Source: Polytrichum commune
Lineage: Eukaryota; Streptophyta; Polytrichopsida; Polytrichales; Polytrichaceae
Assembly (NCBI GenBank): GCA_950295325.1
Contig: OX485804.1
Span: 53,816,001-53,880,000 of the forward strand
Direction: 5' to 3'
Length of the DNA stretch: 64,000 bases
Under the pieces are notes generated by a model. The model was given only the letters and a program-made list of their open reading frames with translations. It was not told where the DNA came from and ran no database searches. Shown here piece after piece: positions 33,958-45,612 of this stretch; the stretch's first letter is position 1, and every line of letters begins with the position of its first letter. The position numbers and the translations under genes were made by a program.

Positions 33958-36900
33958 ATGCCTTCGGGGATGTCGCCTCAGCTGGCCAACATTGAGAAAG
34001 AAGTGCAAGAAATCTTCAAGATCCTCTCGTAAGTGGTTCCATTTCCTTGGACTAACCTGAGAGTAAGTTCAAGTGCACGTGTCGTCGTCGTCGTCTGCTC
34101 TTTCTAATGTTGTGGCTAGATGGACTTGGTACCAATTTGAGTGTCAGTGTGGGGGTAGGGTCGAGACCAAGGTGATGTTCCTTGTAAGGCGAGAGCTTAA
34201 TCCGTCGTTTTTGTAATTCAAAAAAATGTTCGTCCAGCACAGGATGTTCTTCAATGGTCAGTACCTATGCATAGTAGGGGTTGTTTGGGAGCTTTTTACA
34301 TGTTGGCAGCTGCAATCTTAGTTTGCATAGAACCATGGTGGCGAGTGCTATATCTGAGTGATGGACTTGGTGCCAATTTGAGTGAGTGTGAGTCTGCGCG
34401 ATGGTTTGGCATGTGCGAGTAGAAGGGGGCGATGAGGATAGTGTCGAGACGAAGATGATGTTCCTTGCATTGCTAGCGGGAGCTTAATGTGTCGTTTCCT
34501 AATATTTGAAAATGTTCCTCGAGCACATGATGTTCTTCAATGGTCAGTATGCATAGTTGGGGTAATTAGGGAGTTTTTTCATGTTGGCAGGTGCAATCTT
34601 AGTTTCATAGGACCATGGTAGCGAGTCCCATATCTTGGTGTAGGAATCGAGTCAGTAAATTGTCTCCCAGGCATTTCTTTTGTAGTCACGGTTGAAGTAC
34701 TAGTTTGCACAGAGGTTAATTGCTTGTCACAAAAGTGTTTTGTCAATTGAGCTTCTCAAAGTAGTATCTCTACACATGGGGACAAATTAATTCTGTCAAT
34801 CTTCTGAATATGGACTTGTCAGAAGCTCAGCTTTCGTATCCTGCTTAATTGAGATCTCGAAATGCACCTCTCTGTCTATTAATCTTCGACATCAGGGTGG
34901 TGGCAGCTTGCCCCTGCTGTCTATGGCAAAGGTGGTTCCTACACGAAGTGGGCTCTACCTGTGGCCTGGTAGAGCAGTTCTTCTGTAACACACGGAAGTT
35001 TCGAGTGCTGATCATTAGATGTTCTTGTCTTACATCTTCTCATTTAATGGGTATGTAGCTCTCTGTCTTCCCACCTTTTTTTTTTTCAAATGCTGGATGT
35101 CGTACTGGTCAGCAATGAGGTGGGTCTCATGAGGACCTTGGGTGGAGTTATTGACCTCGGGTGGGTGGCGTAAGCACATACTTTGAGCCCTACTTGACAA
35201 TTGACAGACATACTGTGTCGGATAGTGTGTGTGCTGAATAATATCTGTCATCTAAATTAACAAGAATAATGGATTGTGGCAGAACTGGGTTTCAAAAGCT
35301 AGACAAGATTAAAGATGTCAACAGACAGAGCAAGCAGATGGAAGACTTGACTGCCAAGATGCGGGAAGCTAAGAGGTGTCCATTGCTTTCCTTGCACCCA
35401 CCACCAATTCCCATCCTTGTATTTGATTGAGGTCGCCCTTTAAGATATGTCCTTCCTTTCCCATCATTTGTATTGTGGTTTATTTCGCTTTATTCAGGTG
35501 TTCTTGTCCTCCTGCTAGTTGCTGTCCAGTTTGTGTTGGAAACTCAACATTGTGACCTTTTTGAATCTCCCATAGTTCTTATCTTTTGCAGTTTCCTTTG
35601 ACTCCCATCTTATCCATCAAGGATGTAATACTCCCTTATTTATCTTTTGAGTGATATTTCACTTCCTTTCAGTCGCAGTTCCAAATTTCTTAGTAGTGAA
35701 GTGTTTCATTACACAACAATATTATGTGGTGGTGAGGTTAAGTGGTTTGTGTGGGATGCTGTTCCAGGCTCATTAAGGACTTTGATAGAGAGATCAAGGA
35801 TGCGGAAGCCCAAAATAATCTGGAAACCAATAAGCTGCTCAATGAAAAGAAGCAATCACTAGTAAGCAGAGTCGACAACCACTCATGTTGATGCTTCCCA
35901 AGATTAGAATTGATGTAATGTTGGAAAGTAGGAGCCGACTATCCACTAACTATTTGTTTTGCTTTGCAGATCAAAGAGTTGAACTCTTATGTTGCTTTAA
36001 GAAAGACATACACAAGCTCGTTGGGTAATAAGCAAGAACTTCTCGATGGAGGCTCATATGCAGGTCCTGCTCAGGACGTGGATGTGCGTGTCGCCTCGGG
36101 TGAGTAATTAGGTACCCTGCTGCTCAATGTGTCTCCTGTCTCCCCTTGAGATTTGTGCACAAATCACCCAATGTGAAGATTGTTTTGTACTCCAGTGGAT
36201 AACATATACTAATTAGTATGTGCTAGCATGAGAACACCGTATACTTCCCATGTTCTCAAGGGTTTACTCTTGTTCTGTGCAGTAGTTGGTTGAGCATATG
36301 GGTCAAACTTCAAGTTGTCCTCTCTTGTTCTGCAGTCTCGTTTTCCACTGGTGATTCCTTGGCAACAGTTTTAGTGTATGAAAGTGTAGTCCTTCCATGG
36401 ATCAGAAATGTTGCAATTTAACTTGTGTGATGTTTTCCATCTGAAGCAATGTCGAATCAAGAGCTTATTCAAACTGGGAGAAGGCAGATGGATGAAACAG
36501 ATCAAACTATTGAAAGATCAAAGAAGGTGGCTAAATCCATTCCACAAGACTTTGAAGATTCTTTGAATACTTTGATTACACTTCGATTACTGTTGGGGAA
36601 ATGTATAAGCATAGGTCATGTACTGCACATTTTATGAAGTGTGGCTCACAAATATTCTTACTGGTACAGGTTGTTGAAGACACTATTAATATCGGTGCAC
36701 AGACAACTGTGACTCTAAAAGGACAGGTATGCTGGACCATAGGAATTGATGGGTCTTTCAGGAGCCTTTGGTCATACACAAGTACTAAACATGTTCTCAT
36801 TTGCTGGGACTCAAATGATATTTTTCCAATTTATTCTGATTGCTGAGAATTTTTGATACAGTGTGACTTTTGTTACAAAGAAATAAACAGTAAGTACTTC

Positions 36901-38267
36901 ATAGAATCCTGAAATTAATGGAGCTAGGGAGGACAGTGGCCGATTTCAGGTTCAAGTAACCGTTACATTCACAACAGCTCTAGGATCAGTAGAAATATGG
37001 GGTGTAAGTAAAATTTGGTGGTGTGTCTTAGGTCAGAGACAACCCTATCTTCTTTCTCTAGAATGAGATTTTAAATGTAGCTGTTGCTGACAACAGTCTG
37101 GCCTTTGCATTATAGACAGACCAATTGGGCAGGATAACGAATGAGCTAGACACAATTCAGTTCTCAATTCAAAAGGCTTCCAAGCTTGTGAAGGAGATTG
37201 GTCGACAGGTACACCAACAATTTTCTAACCTTCCTGGTGCCTTTCTGAATCTACACTTTTGACTCTGCCTTTGTTGTTTGCAAGTGATTAAATCTAAACC
37301 TAAACGTGGAGACTAAAAAGTAAGTCAGAGGTTTGTTTTCTCTTGACCTTGAAGCTGGCTACTGTGCTGGTTGTCAGGATGTGTGCACTCATTATTGGTC
37401 AGTTCTACCTCCTAGATTATGTATCATAGATGCAGTTCTCAAACACATTTGGAGCTAATAGAAGTAAATGTATACACTGCAGATTGCAACTGACAGGTGT
37501 ATCATGTTCTTTCTGTTTCTCATCGTTGTGGGTGTTGTTGCAATCATCATTGTGAAGGTATCCTTTCTCTCATCTCTGAAAATTCTGTATGATGACTATT
37601 TGTAGCATTTGAAGTCCCATGACCATCTCCTACAGTTAGAGCCCAGGTTGGCGTTAGTAACTGTCTCTATCTACAGTCGGTGTTGCTTGCCATTGTGAGC
37701 TTAATGCTGTATTGTTACCTCCACTTCTTGAGGGTGCCTATCCTGTGTTCATGACCATGACAATGTGGATGCTGTTTGTCCCTCTCCGAAGGAGGGATAA
37801 CTCCCGAGTGCTGGGTAACCAGGTGAACTATATGGCTTTTGTGGTTTACCCTCTAGATCAAATTGGGATAAAAATCTATACACTCTTCCAGTAGTTAGTG
37901 AGGATAGTTTGCAGTGCAGTACACTGTGTTTGCCTCAACTTGAACTATAAGTTTGCCACTACACCACCTAGTATGCAGCCACCAGAAATTGTGCAGCTAC
38001 AGATGACAATAGGCTCCACAATATGTTTTCAAATAGTGTAACCAGTAATTATTTTTAGTCAATTAAATCCAACCACACACACAGCACATCTACTGATGTT
38101 TTGGACGAGATTCTAACGGTTGATTTACCAACTCTTGTTTCCTGATTACTTCGACTGTGCAGCTTGTCCATCCCAACAACAAAGACATTCAGATGCCAGG
38201 GTTGGCGCCTCCAGCTGGCGGCCGCCGGTTACTGCTCACATTGTTGGACTTTGATCCAGCTCTGTGA
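33958..38267 (+). CDS. NPSN: Novel plant SNARE (NPSN), Qb-SNARE
   Basis: Nine exons: 33958-34028, 35283-35375, 35768-35861, 35970-36099, 36447-36526, 36670-36726, 37116-37208, 37483-37557, 38163-38267. They join in frame to 265 residues, the usual NPSN length. Landmarks: N-terminal helices (FQKLDKIKDVNRQSKQMEDL), the strongly conserved MSNQELI..G.RQMDETDQTIERSKK, a SNARE motif (LKGQTDQLGRITNELDTIQF), in which the Gln of LKGQ is the likely zero-layer residue, then a membrane anchor MFFLFLIVVGVVAIIIVK and a short tail HPNNKDI. NPSN proteins act at the plasma membrane and the forming cell plate, pairing with syntaxins such as KNOLLE during cytokinesis. The ATG is the first one in the exon and gives MPSGMSPQLANIEKEVQEIF, as expected. 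Both leader and first intron carry local tandem duplications. Confidence 0.95.
34118..34650 (+). repeat. Tandem duplication in NPSN intron 1
   Basis: A unit of about 240 bases starting GATGGACTTGGTRCCAATTT is repeated head to tail (starts 34119 and 34360). Shared phrases include GATGATGTTCCTTG, GATGTTCTTCAATGGTCAGT and GGTGCAATCTTAGTTT or close variants. The second copy has an extra segment of about 45 bases. Confidence 0.75.
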
Positions 38268-39529
38268 ACGCATAATTTGCTCGTGTGCCTTTCCCAAGAG
38301 CCTCCTAAGAGACTCGTGTATTTCACTGTCCTTGTCCTTATTCTTGTTTTCTTGGAGAAACTTGTGGCACTTGGGCATTGAGGATCTGCTCACCAGACTG
38401 GTGACTAATATTCTTGAAGACTCTCGAACGGTGCTTTTTTCAACAAAACCCATTTCACAGCAGAGTGAAAGTTTAATACTAATAATTAGTTGTAATTACT
38501 CAGCTTAACTCGGGCTGTGATTATATCTGCAAAATGGAATAGTCATACAGTATTGACATGATGGCCTATTTGGCCAATTCTATTGAAGCTATATAATTTG
38601 GGAGGACCAGAGGCCCTACAATTTTAACAAAACATCCAACTCCTAGATGTGTGTTTCTAGAAGATGGTCCCAATGTGTTCCAGCCTGTAGGATAGATGAA
38701 CCTTCGCTTATTGGCTCAAAATCTAATTCATTCTATGTGATTAAATTTTTTCTGTGTTACTACCTGTGGATTGTAGTGTACCCACCTGACAAATCCCAGA
38801 GATGCCACGCAACTGAAAGAATTAGAAACACCAAATTACAACAACCATTTTATTGCAAGCTGATATTGACTATGTAACTCAGTGACTGCATTGCGGCTGT
38901 TCTAAAAATCGGGACAACTCCAATGTCTTCCAAACATATAAACATCTACTATGGGCAGTTAAAGCAATCGCAGGACATGCCCCAAGTATATGGATAAGCT
39001 CAAAATAAGTTAATTGCATCTTTTCTACTCTCTGCATTGTCCACCTGCAGACTCCACAGATACCAACTTTGTTCCCGAGGCAATCTACACTCGGAAGCAC
39101 ATGAGCTTGACAGTACTCTCTTCAGCTTCTTTGTTTGCCTGATATTTACAGAATCACAAGTTTCAAGGAGGCCATGTTAATCCGGTTCTTGTGTTTTACA
39201 AAGGTGCTGTTCTACACCACTGATTGTGCATGTAAGTGATAAAAGTCTCAGAAATAGAATTTTGGAAACATAATTTCTTGGTCTGTCAAGGTGATTGACT
39301 TCTGAAGCAGCAACTGGCGTAGAGGCTTCGAAGAAAGCAGCTGCACACAGTATATTGTGAAACAGCCTTGTCAGTGATCAGTTGAATACTAAATTTAGTT
39401 GTGACCAACCAACATTGTCACAATAAAGGCAGTTACATCACCATATAAAGGATATGCACAAAAAGGATACACTATACTCTGCCACAAAGCCAGAAAGACA
39501 GAAAGAAGTAAGAAATAAAAATGACTCCG
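38268..39529. other. NPSN 3' flank, no further gene seen
   Basis: Probably the 3' untranslated region and intergenic sequence. Short ORFs on both strands lack motifs. Confidence 0.45.
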
Positions 39530-39879
39530 ATGCTGAGGCAACATGTTGACATGGCGTTTGCTTCAATTTTGAATTGGACCTAAGTCTATAAGTAATCCCG
39601 AAATGGGCAATACGAGGATTAGAGGATCCCTGAAGACTACTATTGCCCTTTAGAAGGTGAACACATTGAATGGGTGCGAACAAGTGGTTCCCACCTAGCC
39701 TCTAGGTTCCCACATGGTTGGTTGAAAATATATGGTTTATTTGGATACCCCTACTAGGATTTGGTGGACATAGGTGGTAGGGTGCACTGGAAATTAAGTG
39801 CTAGGAGGGTCACTCATCCGAGTACTATTCTGACCTTAGGCTGCTTAAGCTTGGAGTTCCCATGGGATTTGGGTTAAGG

Positions 39880-40122
39880 GTAAAGGGAGTGTCTCATACG
39901 AGTGTGCCTCTCATCCATCCAGCATAAAAACTTGAACTCCTATAGGTTTGTGGCCAATTCATATCAAATGGCTTGGACTAGACTAATTTGAAGTCTTTGA
40001 AGCTAATTCTGGTGTCAAATCAACTAAACCTAATAACCTCTGGGCTGCATACTATTTTATGGCTTCTTATATCGGATGAAAAGAGAGGTAAGAGGTAAGT
40101 TTGTTTGCGATATTCTTCTCCT
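39880..40122. mobile_element. Mutator-like MITE nested in the 5S SINE
   Basis: It is a diverged relative of 13199-13437: its ends contain GTGTCTCATACGAGTG.GCCTCTCATCC and the inverted AGAATATCGCAAACAAACTTACCTCT. It is flanked by GGGTTAAGG (39871-39879) and GTGTTAAGG (40123-40131), a nine-base duplication with one mismatch, as expected for a Mutator-like element. Confidence 0.65.
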
Positions 40123-40132
40123 GTGTTAAGGC

Positions 40133-40329
40133 CAATGTTTGGGGAGAACCGTCTGCTAGTCAAACCGGTTCAAAGCTTCAGGAAAGTTACAGATCATTCG
40201 TTTTAGAAGAATTTATAGAATATACCCCAATTTAATAAAGAAAAGCCGAAGGATGTCAATATGTAACCGGTTGGACTTAGAAACACTAGGATATCAACCG
40301 ATTATGCCCAAAAATATCCCTGAACACTG
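40133..40329 (-). mobile_element. hAT-like MITE nested beside the Mutator-like MITE
   Basis: A reverse-oriented module A copy of 197 bases, with ends CAATGTTTGGGGAGA and, from the other strand, CAGTGTTCAGGGATATTTTT. It is flanked by GTTAAGGC (40125-40132) and GTTAAGAC (40330-40337), an eight-base duplication with one mismatch that reuses the target left by the earlier insertion. Confidence 0.75.
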
Positions 40330-40389
40330 GTTAAGACCTTGGGTTTAAGCCACCCTTCACAGCACTACACACGCAACTTCACAACACAC

Positions 40390-42767
40390 CTACCTTCGAG
40401 GCGCTTGTCTGGCTTGCTGGATATGCCTTGGATCCTTTCCCAAATCTGGTGTTATTAAGGAGTGGTTTCTTGCACGTTTTGAAGAGCTTCTAATGAACCT
40501 CGCTCGACGTGATGAACTTGCACCAAGAGTGACCGATCGCTGCGCCAATCCTGGAATAACAGACGCTGTTGTGGCACTTATACTTCCAAACATAAAATCC
40601 CAAGCTACTTTGCTTGCAGACACCATCTCTGCCTTTGTCCTCCTCAACTGCACAGCATAAAACATCTTTGTCAGGAACATTCAATCATACTCTCACAATG
40701 TGAAGTCCAATTTTCTCAATCTCAGCTCATTTGAATATCATATCCTGCAAATTGCTTCTTACCCAGTGCAAATTACCTTGTGTCAAAATTAGATTACAAA
40801 AACTTATAACTTTGTTTACGCATCTGTATACTAACCACAGTAAACAAATGAATTCCTGTGTTTTGTTACTGTGGAAATGAGTGTCAAGATAGTGTGGAAT
40901 GTCGATAAATCAGTGTGGGATGACCTAATTGCACATGTCAGTGTAGTTTATTTGCTAGCCTCATTTTTTGAGACTAAGGATTACTAGGAAGAAAAAGTGG
41001 GTTAAGAGTCTACCCGTTCCATAGTGTTCCCGACAGCTAGGACGGCTGCATCACCAGCATTTGCAAACCTATTCACCCAAGCTGCACCCAAACCACAACA
41101 CAACCAGCCCACAATCTCCAGTCACCAAAACAGTTCGACAAAAATTCAGTAAAACATTTCTACTCTCAGTCACGCACAGGGGTAAGTTTGGGTGTGCAAA
41201 CAGATCCCATACGTTTGAATGGAACAATAAAACAAACCAGAATCATATCAAAAATCAAGTAGAGTTTGAATTAAACACATGATGATATTCTTCCTTCTGG
41301 GATCATCCATCCTTTCTCCTGAAGTAGAAAGTAATAAAGCATGTGGTGTGAAGTGCAAAAAGTAGGTACATGGAATTTTATGCACCCCCAGTCTCGAACA
41401 CAACTCCTCGCAGAAATGGTTGCAGTTGCGGGAGAGGAGATCATAGGAAGTGCCTGCCCACTTATTACTAAGCTCATTAATTATCTGGTTTACCCTTGTT
41501 CTGGTCATCCTGGTTCGGCCAAGAATCACAGTCTCCCGGTACGTGTACATGGGATTGGACTTTGGTGCACAGCTGAAAACTCCAGTTCCAAAATCGCAGA
41601 ATCCATATGACCATTCTTCATTGTATATCTGACATCAGGCCCATAACTCCAAATCAGTAGATTCTTGAGATGCAGTACTAATCACAGAATAGGGTGGTGA
41701 TATCCCGGTGACTGGATTTTTTCAGAGAGAGCTCAAGACCAGGTTGCAACATTTAGGGTTAACCCAAGGGTATACTCGTCGATGTAACGATGGACGTGAC
41801 ATTAAGGAGACGCTAATATTTTATCATGAATCAGATTACCTATTAGACCTGACTTGAGTTTTACTGAAAGGTGGAGGATACTCATTACCAAGAAAACTTA
41901 TGTTTTCGCCACTCTGAAGGCATGTAGACCTGACGGTAGACATTGTTGGATTAACAAAGGTAAGCTGATTTTCCACTGAGGAATGAAATACAAGGTTGGC
42001 TTCTTTCTGAAGATGAGTTACGCAAGAATTGGGTATATGGCCTGACCGCAAGTTAAATACCACCTTGTTCTCTTGAAAAGTACATTTCTGGTTGCTCTTA
42101 ACTATTAAATTTTGAAGAGGGTTTACCATTCTCCTACACGGTTGAGGTTCTAGCCGGACTCAATCAAGTTCGTGACAACTAAGGGATTCGTTCCTGTAAC
42201 ATGAATTGAAAGTTTCTTAGAAACTCAATTGCTGACTCACCCCACTCTAAATTTTCTCTATCAATCTATATCTCGTATCGAATGTAAAAATCATTACTAC
42301 ATAGGCAAGATATTTATGAGTAATTATTCCGATGGAAGTGGCCATGTCGCAAGAGAGGTGATCGCCCATGCGTCGAAAAGAAAAGAAAGGACACTTATGT
42401 TGACAGTATCGCTTACTTTTCTGCGTGTGATCAAACGCAGAGATCACATTACACCACAACACCAACCGAGGCTCCTGAAATTTCACATGACATGATGATG
42501 TGTACCTACTCCGGAGGTTATTCAAACAACTGTATCCGATTCTCCCTTGAGCGCGGAGGGCAAACATAAGGGCAAGCATTTTCCATAACAGACCTGGACG
42601 GCGCCATGGAATACCCCTCCAAGTCGGATGCCGTCGCGCAAAATCTTGTTCAACTTCAGAATGGCCAAGTTTGCCCGTCCATTGACACAATTTGTCACAT
42701 CGTACACATGCAACATCACCTCCGTGACCTCCCCCATCCCCTTCGACTCAGCTTCCGCCAATTCCAT
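40390..42767 (-). CDS. deSI-like PPPDE-family isopeptidase
   Basis: Exons by eye: 42767-42594, 41628-41370, 41081-41014, 40647-40390; they join in frame to 252 residues. The PPPDE domain starts right after a short N-terminus: VMLHVYDVTN (catalytic His), GGVFHGAVQ, EEWSYGFCDFGTGVFSC, YRETVILGRT, then SYDLLSRNCNHFCEELC (catalytic Cys in NCNHF), GVHKIPSWVNRFANAGDAA and ERLRRTKAEMVSASK. This is the plant deSI-like group; animal DeSI-1 and DeSI-2 remove SUMO or ubiquitin. Substrates in plants are poorly known, so the exact activity is inference. The ATG at 42765-42767 is the first in the exon. The stop lies only 27 bases from the copy of the 5S SINE, so repeat sequence probably lies in the 3' untranslated region. 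Confidence 0.93.
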
Positions 42768-43714
42768 ATCTTCTACCTAGTAGGTTATACAGTACTACTG
42801 CAGGAGCGGATTGCAAATGACATTCCCTCCTCTTCCTTTCAGAATGGCCTCACTACACTTTCTGCCGAATCTGAACAGATGAAGTACAGAATAAGGAACC
42901 CGGAACCGAGGACATGGAGTAGGATAAGTTTTCCAACATTCACAGTACTCAATTCCGCCACAGAAATACTGCGATTCTTTCAGCATAGATGATCTCAACT
43001 CAGTAAGGGTTTAGTGTGCCATGGCCATGGGTTTAGTAGCACCCAGCATCATTCATAAGCTGGTCCAAATCTAGGCCTTTCCAGACTCACTACTTACAAC
43101 CCCTATCCCTGGAGATGTCCATTGATGAGTTCAAGCTCAAAACAACATTGAGAGCTCAACTGAGATTGATTGTTCCCCTTCCTCCCCAGCTAGGAAGGCA
43201 GAGAGGCAAATGCGAAATGGCATATGATGATGTGAGACCTAAACCATGGACGTGAGACCAATATGCAGGCAGCATATTTTGGCGCCACACATGACTCCAG
43301 CAGCTTATAGCCTGGCAGCACCACGAGCACTTAACCTATCTGCACGACAAAGCTCTTCCAAAACGGTAAGGACTAAAAGGACTTTACAGCCTTCGCAGGT
43401 GCAAGCACGTACGAACATAACTAACAAGAGTGTTCGCATCATGTGTACGCCAGTAGCAGGAGGTTGAAACAGCTAGCCGACCGAAAGTGCTCTTCTTACA
43501 GGACCAGGCCAACTCGATAATTAAGGCAAAGCACCGATGTAACGTCGATATATAATTGCAGCCTGTCGCAGCGAGCTGTCAAGAAGCTCAAACTGGATAT
43601 TGAGAATGACCTGATCGGAGACACATAAGGTAAGTAATTTAGATATTGCATGAAGGCATTTATATTGTTAGGCACACGCCTAAGTTCACTCACCTTTCAT
43701 TCAAGGCCATGAGT
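42768..43714. other. Upstream flank of the deSI-like gene
   Basis: Likely leader and promoter for the minus-strand gene; no further coding region recognised. Confidence 0.4.
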
Positions 43715-44155
43715 ATGTGTGTGAAAATCCAATCTCCAAGCCGGACTAACATTACTCATCACAGAAACTCCGACAACGTAGCACTTTAAGTAATTAAGCA
43801 GCTCGCACTTATTCCTTTCGTGTGTGCCGCCGCGCCTATGACAGTTTGGAAATGCATGTAAGTAGTTAGGTACGCTTGCGGCAGAAGTATTGAAAGGTAA
43901 GCTGTGAATTGGGGGTGCCAAAAGAGGTACGTGCAATCCGATCCTCAAGCCGGACTAACTTAACTGAAAGAAACTCCGACAACAAGAAAAACTCGATGTA
44001 TGTTGTAGCACTGTAAGTAGGCAGCTTGGTTCCACTAATTCCTTTCTTGTGTGCCACGCCTATGACAGTTTGGAAATGCATGTAAGGTACAGTTGCGGCA
44101 GGAGTATCGATGAAGGGTAAGCTGAGAATTAAGAGTGATAAAAGAGGTAAGTCCT
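43715..44155. repeat. Intergenic tandem duplication, about 210 bases
   Basis: Two head-to-tail copies share AAGCCGGACTAAC, AGAAACTCCGACAAC, TTCCTTTC, GCCTATGACAGTTTGGAAAT and TTGCGGCAG (first near 43740-43890, second near 43952-44105). No coding function is apparent. Confidence 0.8.
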
Positions 44156-45612
44156 TGCACTGACAATGTGGCAAGGAGTGCTCCAGAGGTTTACATCCTG
44201 TAGGAAGACTGCTTGGGGGAAGGAAGAAGATGGCAAGGCGAGGCAAGGCTAAGGATTGTCAGTAGGTTAGCCATGGTGTGATCGTCTTGATGTTGTTTGC
44301 CATGCAAAAAAGAAGTTACATACAAAATTTAGGTCTGCTCCCTTCCAACACGGCCGGCCCATGGCCGGAACAATACGTGACTATGACTGCACCCAGGATA
44401 ACTTCCGTAAAACGGAAGATGAGCTTAAAGTACAAGGTCAGTTTCCTTTCATTGAATGGGTCGATGCAGCAAGACTGGGTAATTAAGTTGATCTCCATAC
44501 CCATCTGGTGTAAACATCTCATGGACAGGCTTAAGCAAAAACTACTTATCTGGAATAACCTTGCCCAGTCCAAACTGAAGTAGAATTGGGTTAACCTTGC
44601 TTTGTAATTAATAATACTGACAGGGGAAGCTACTGATAGGGGGAACCACTTGTTATGCATGTCTTTTCGCTCTTTGACTTGGTCTCACATATGTATCTGA
44701 AGGTTTGGGAGGAGTATCTGTTGATTGAAACCCTAATATTTATTGGCTTATATGCTACATCCGGCGTCCATCTTACATGAATTAGTTGGTTCCTGGGGAT
44801 GTTCCATAGAGGCACTGCCACCTCTATGTGTGAAAGGCAGCAGATGTTTCGGGATTGGTAAATTGATGGCTTGATTTGCACAAAACCAAGCTCGTTTCCA
44901 AGACCATCGTTGCATTTGCCAATATGAAATCCAATGGAGAAAGTTTATAAGGTGTTTATCAGGTACACAGATCTGTGGGCCACAGATATGCTTTTGAAGT
45001 ATGGGACGGCTTTTCGTTGATAACCATGTGTCCTAGTCTCCTTAGGAAAAACTCAAAAATGTAACAGAACAATTTTGATTATAATTACATAGCTTGTTCT
45101 CTGACATGCACACTCCCAAGTGCAAGTGGCCACTTGCAGGCTGGTTTATTAATGCGACCATAGTGCAGGCTTTGGCTGTTCCAACTAAAAAGATTTGAAT
45201 GGTTGGTTTACTTGTTGAAACAGATCTACCTCATTTGTGTAAAAACATTATATAGACGAAAGCGGCTATTTGCCAATGAGTCACACCTTATAGTTTGAAG
45301 ATCACTTGTTTATGTGAACTTTGCTGATAAGTTAACAACAAAACGACCAAGCTTCTAGAGCCAACTTCAATGCTCATTGCACTGACAGTATTTGGAAAAC
45401 AAGAATAATCTTGCTCCAAGACCTATAAACACTACAAAGAGATTTCAAAATCACACAAAATGACCCACGGAAATAGTAAGGACATGCTGAAAATAGTAAC
45501 ATGCCAACAATGGTTTGTGGTTTGATTGATTAGTTTCATAACAAAGACATAGCAGACTACAGGTACATGAGTCAACTCAATGTTGAGAACCCAAGAATAA
45601 AATTTAACAGAC
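44156..45612. other. Gene-free stretch
   Basis: No gene seen. The right part is the 3' flank of the minus-strand J-domain gene. Confidence 0.45.

Larger units (their letters stand above)
39530..40363 (-). mobile_element. 5S rRNA-derived SINE copy 1, interrupted
   Basis: The element reads on the minus strand. Its head occupies 40338-40355 and 39774-39878 and follows a plant 5S rRNA gene: AATCCCATGGGAACTCC, a box A-like CTTAAGCAGCCTAAGG, ATAGTACTCGGATGAGTGAC (box C), and GTGCACCC at the end, about 123 bases in all once the insertion is taken out. The body then continues to about 39530 and matches the copy at 47.7-48.1 kb. It is split by two nested MITEs at 39880-40329. Confidence 0.75.
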
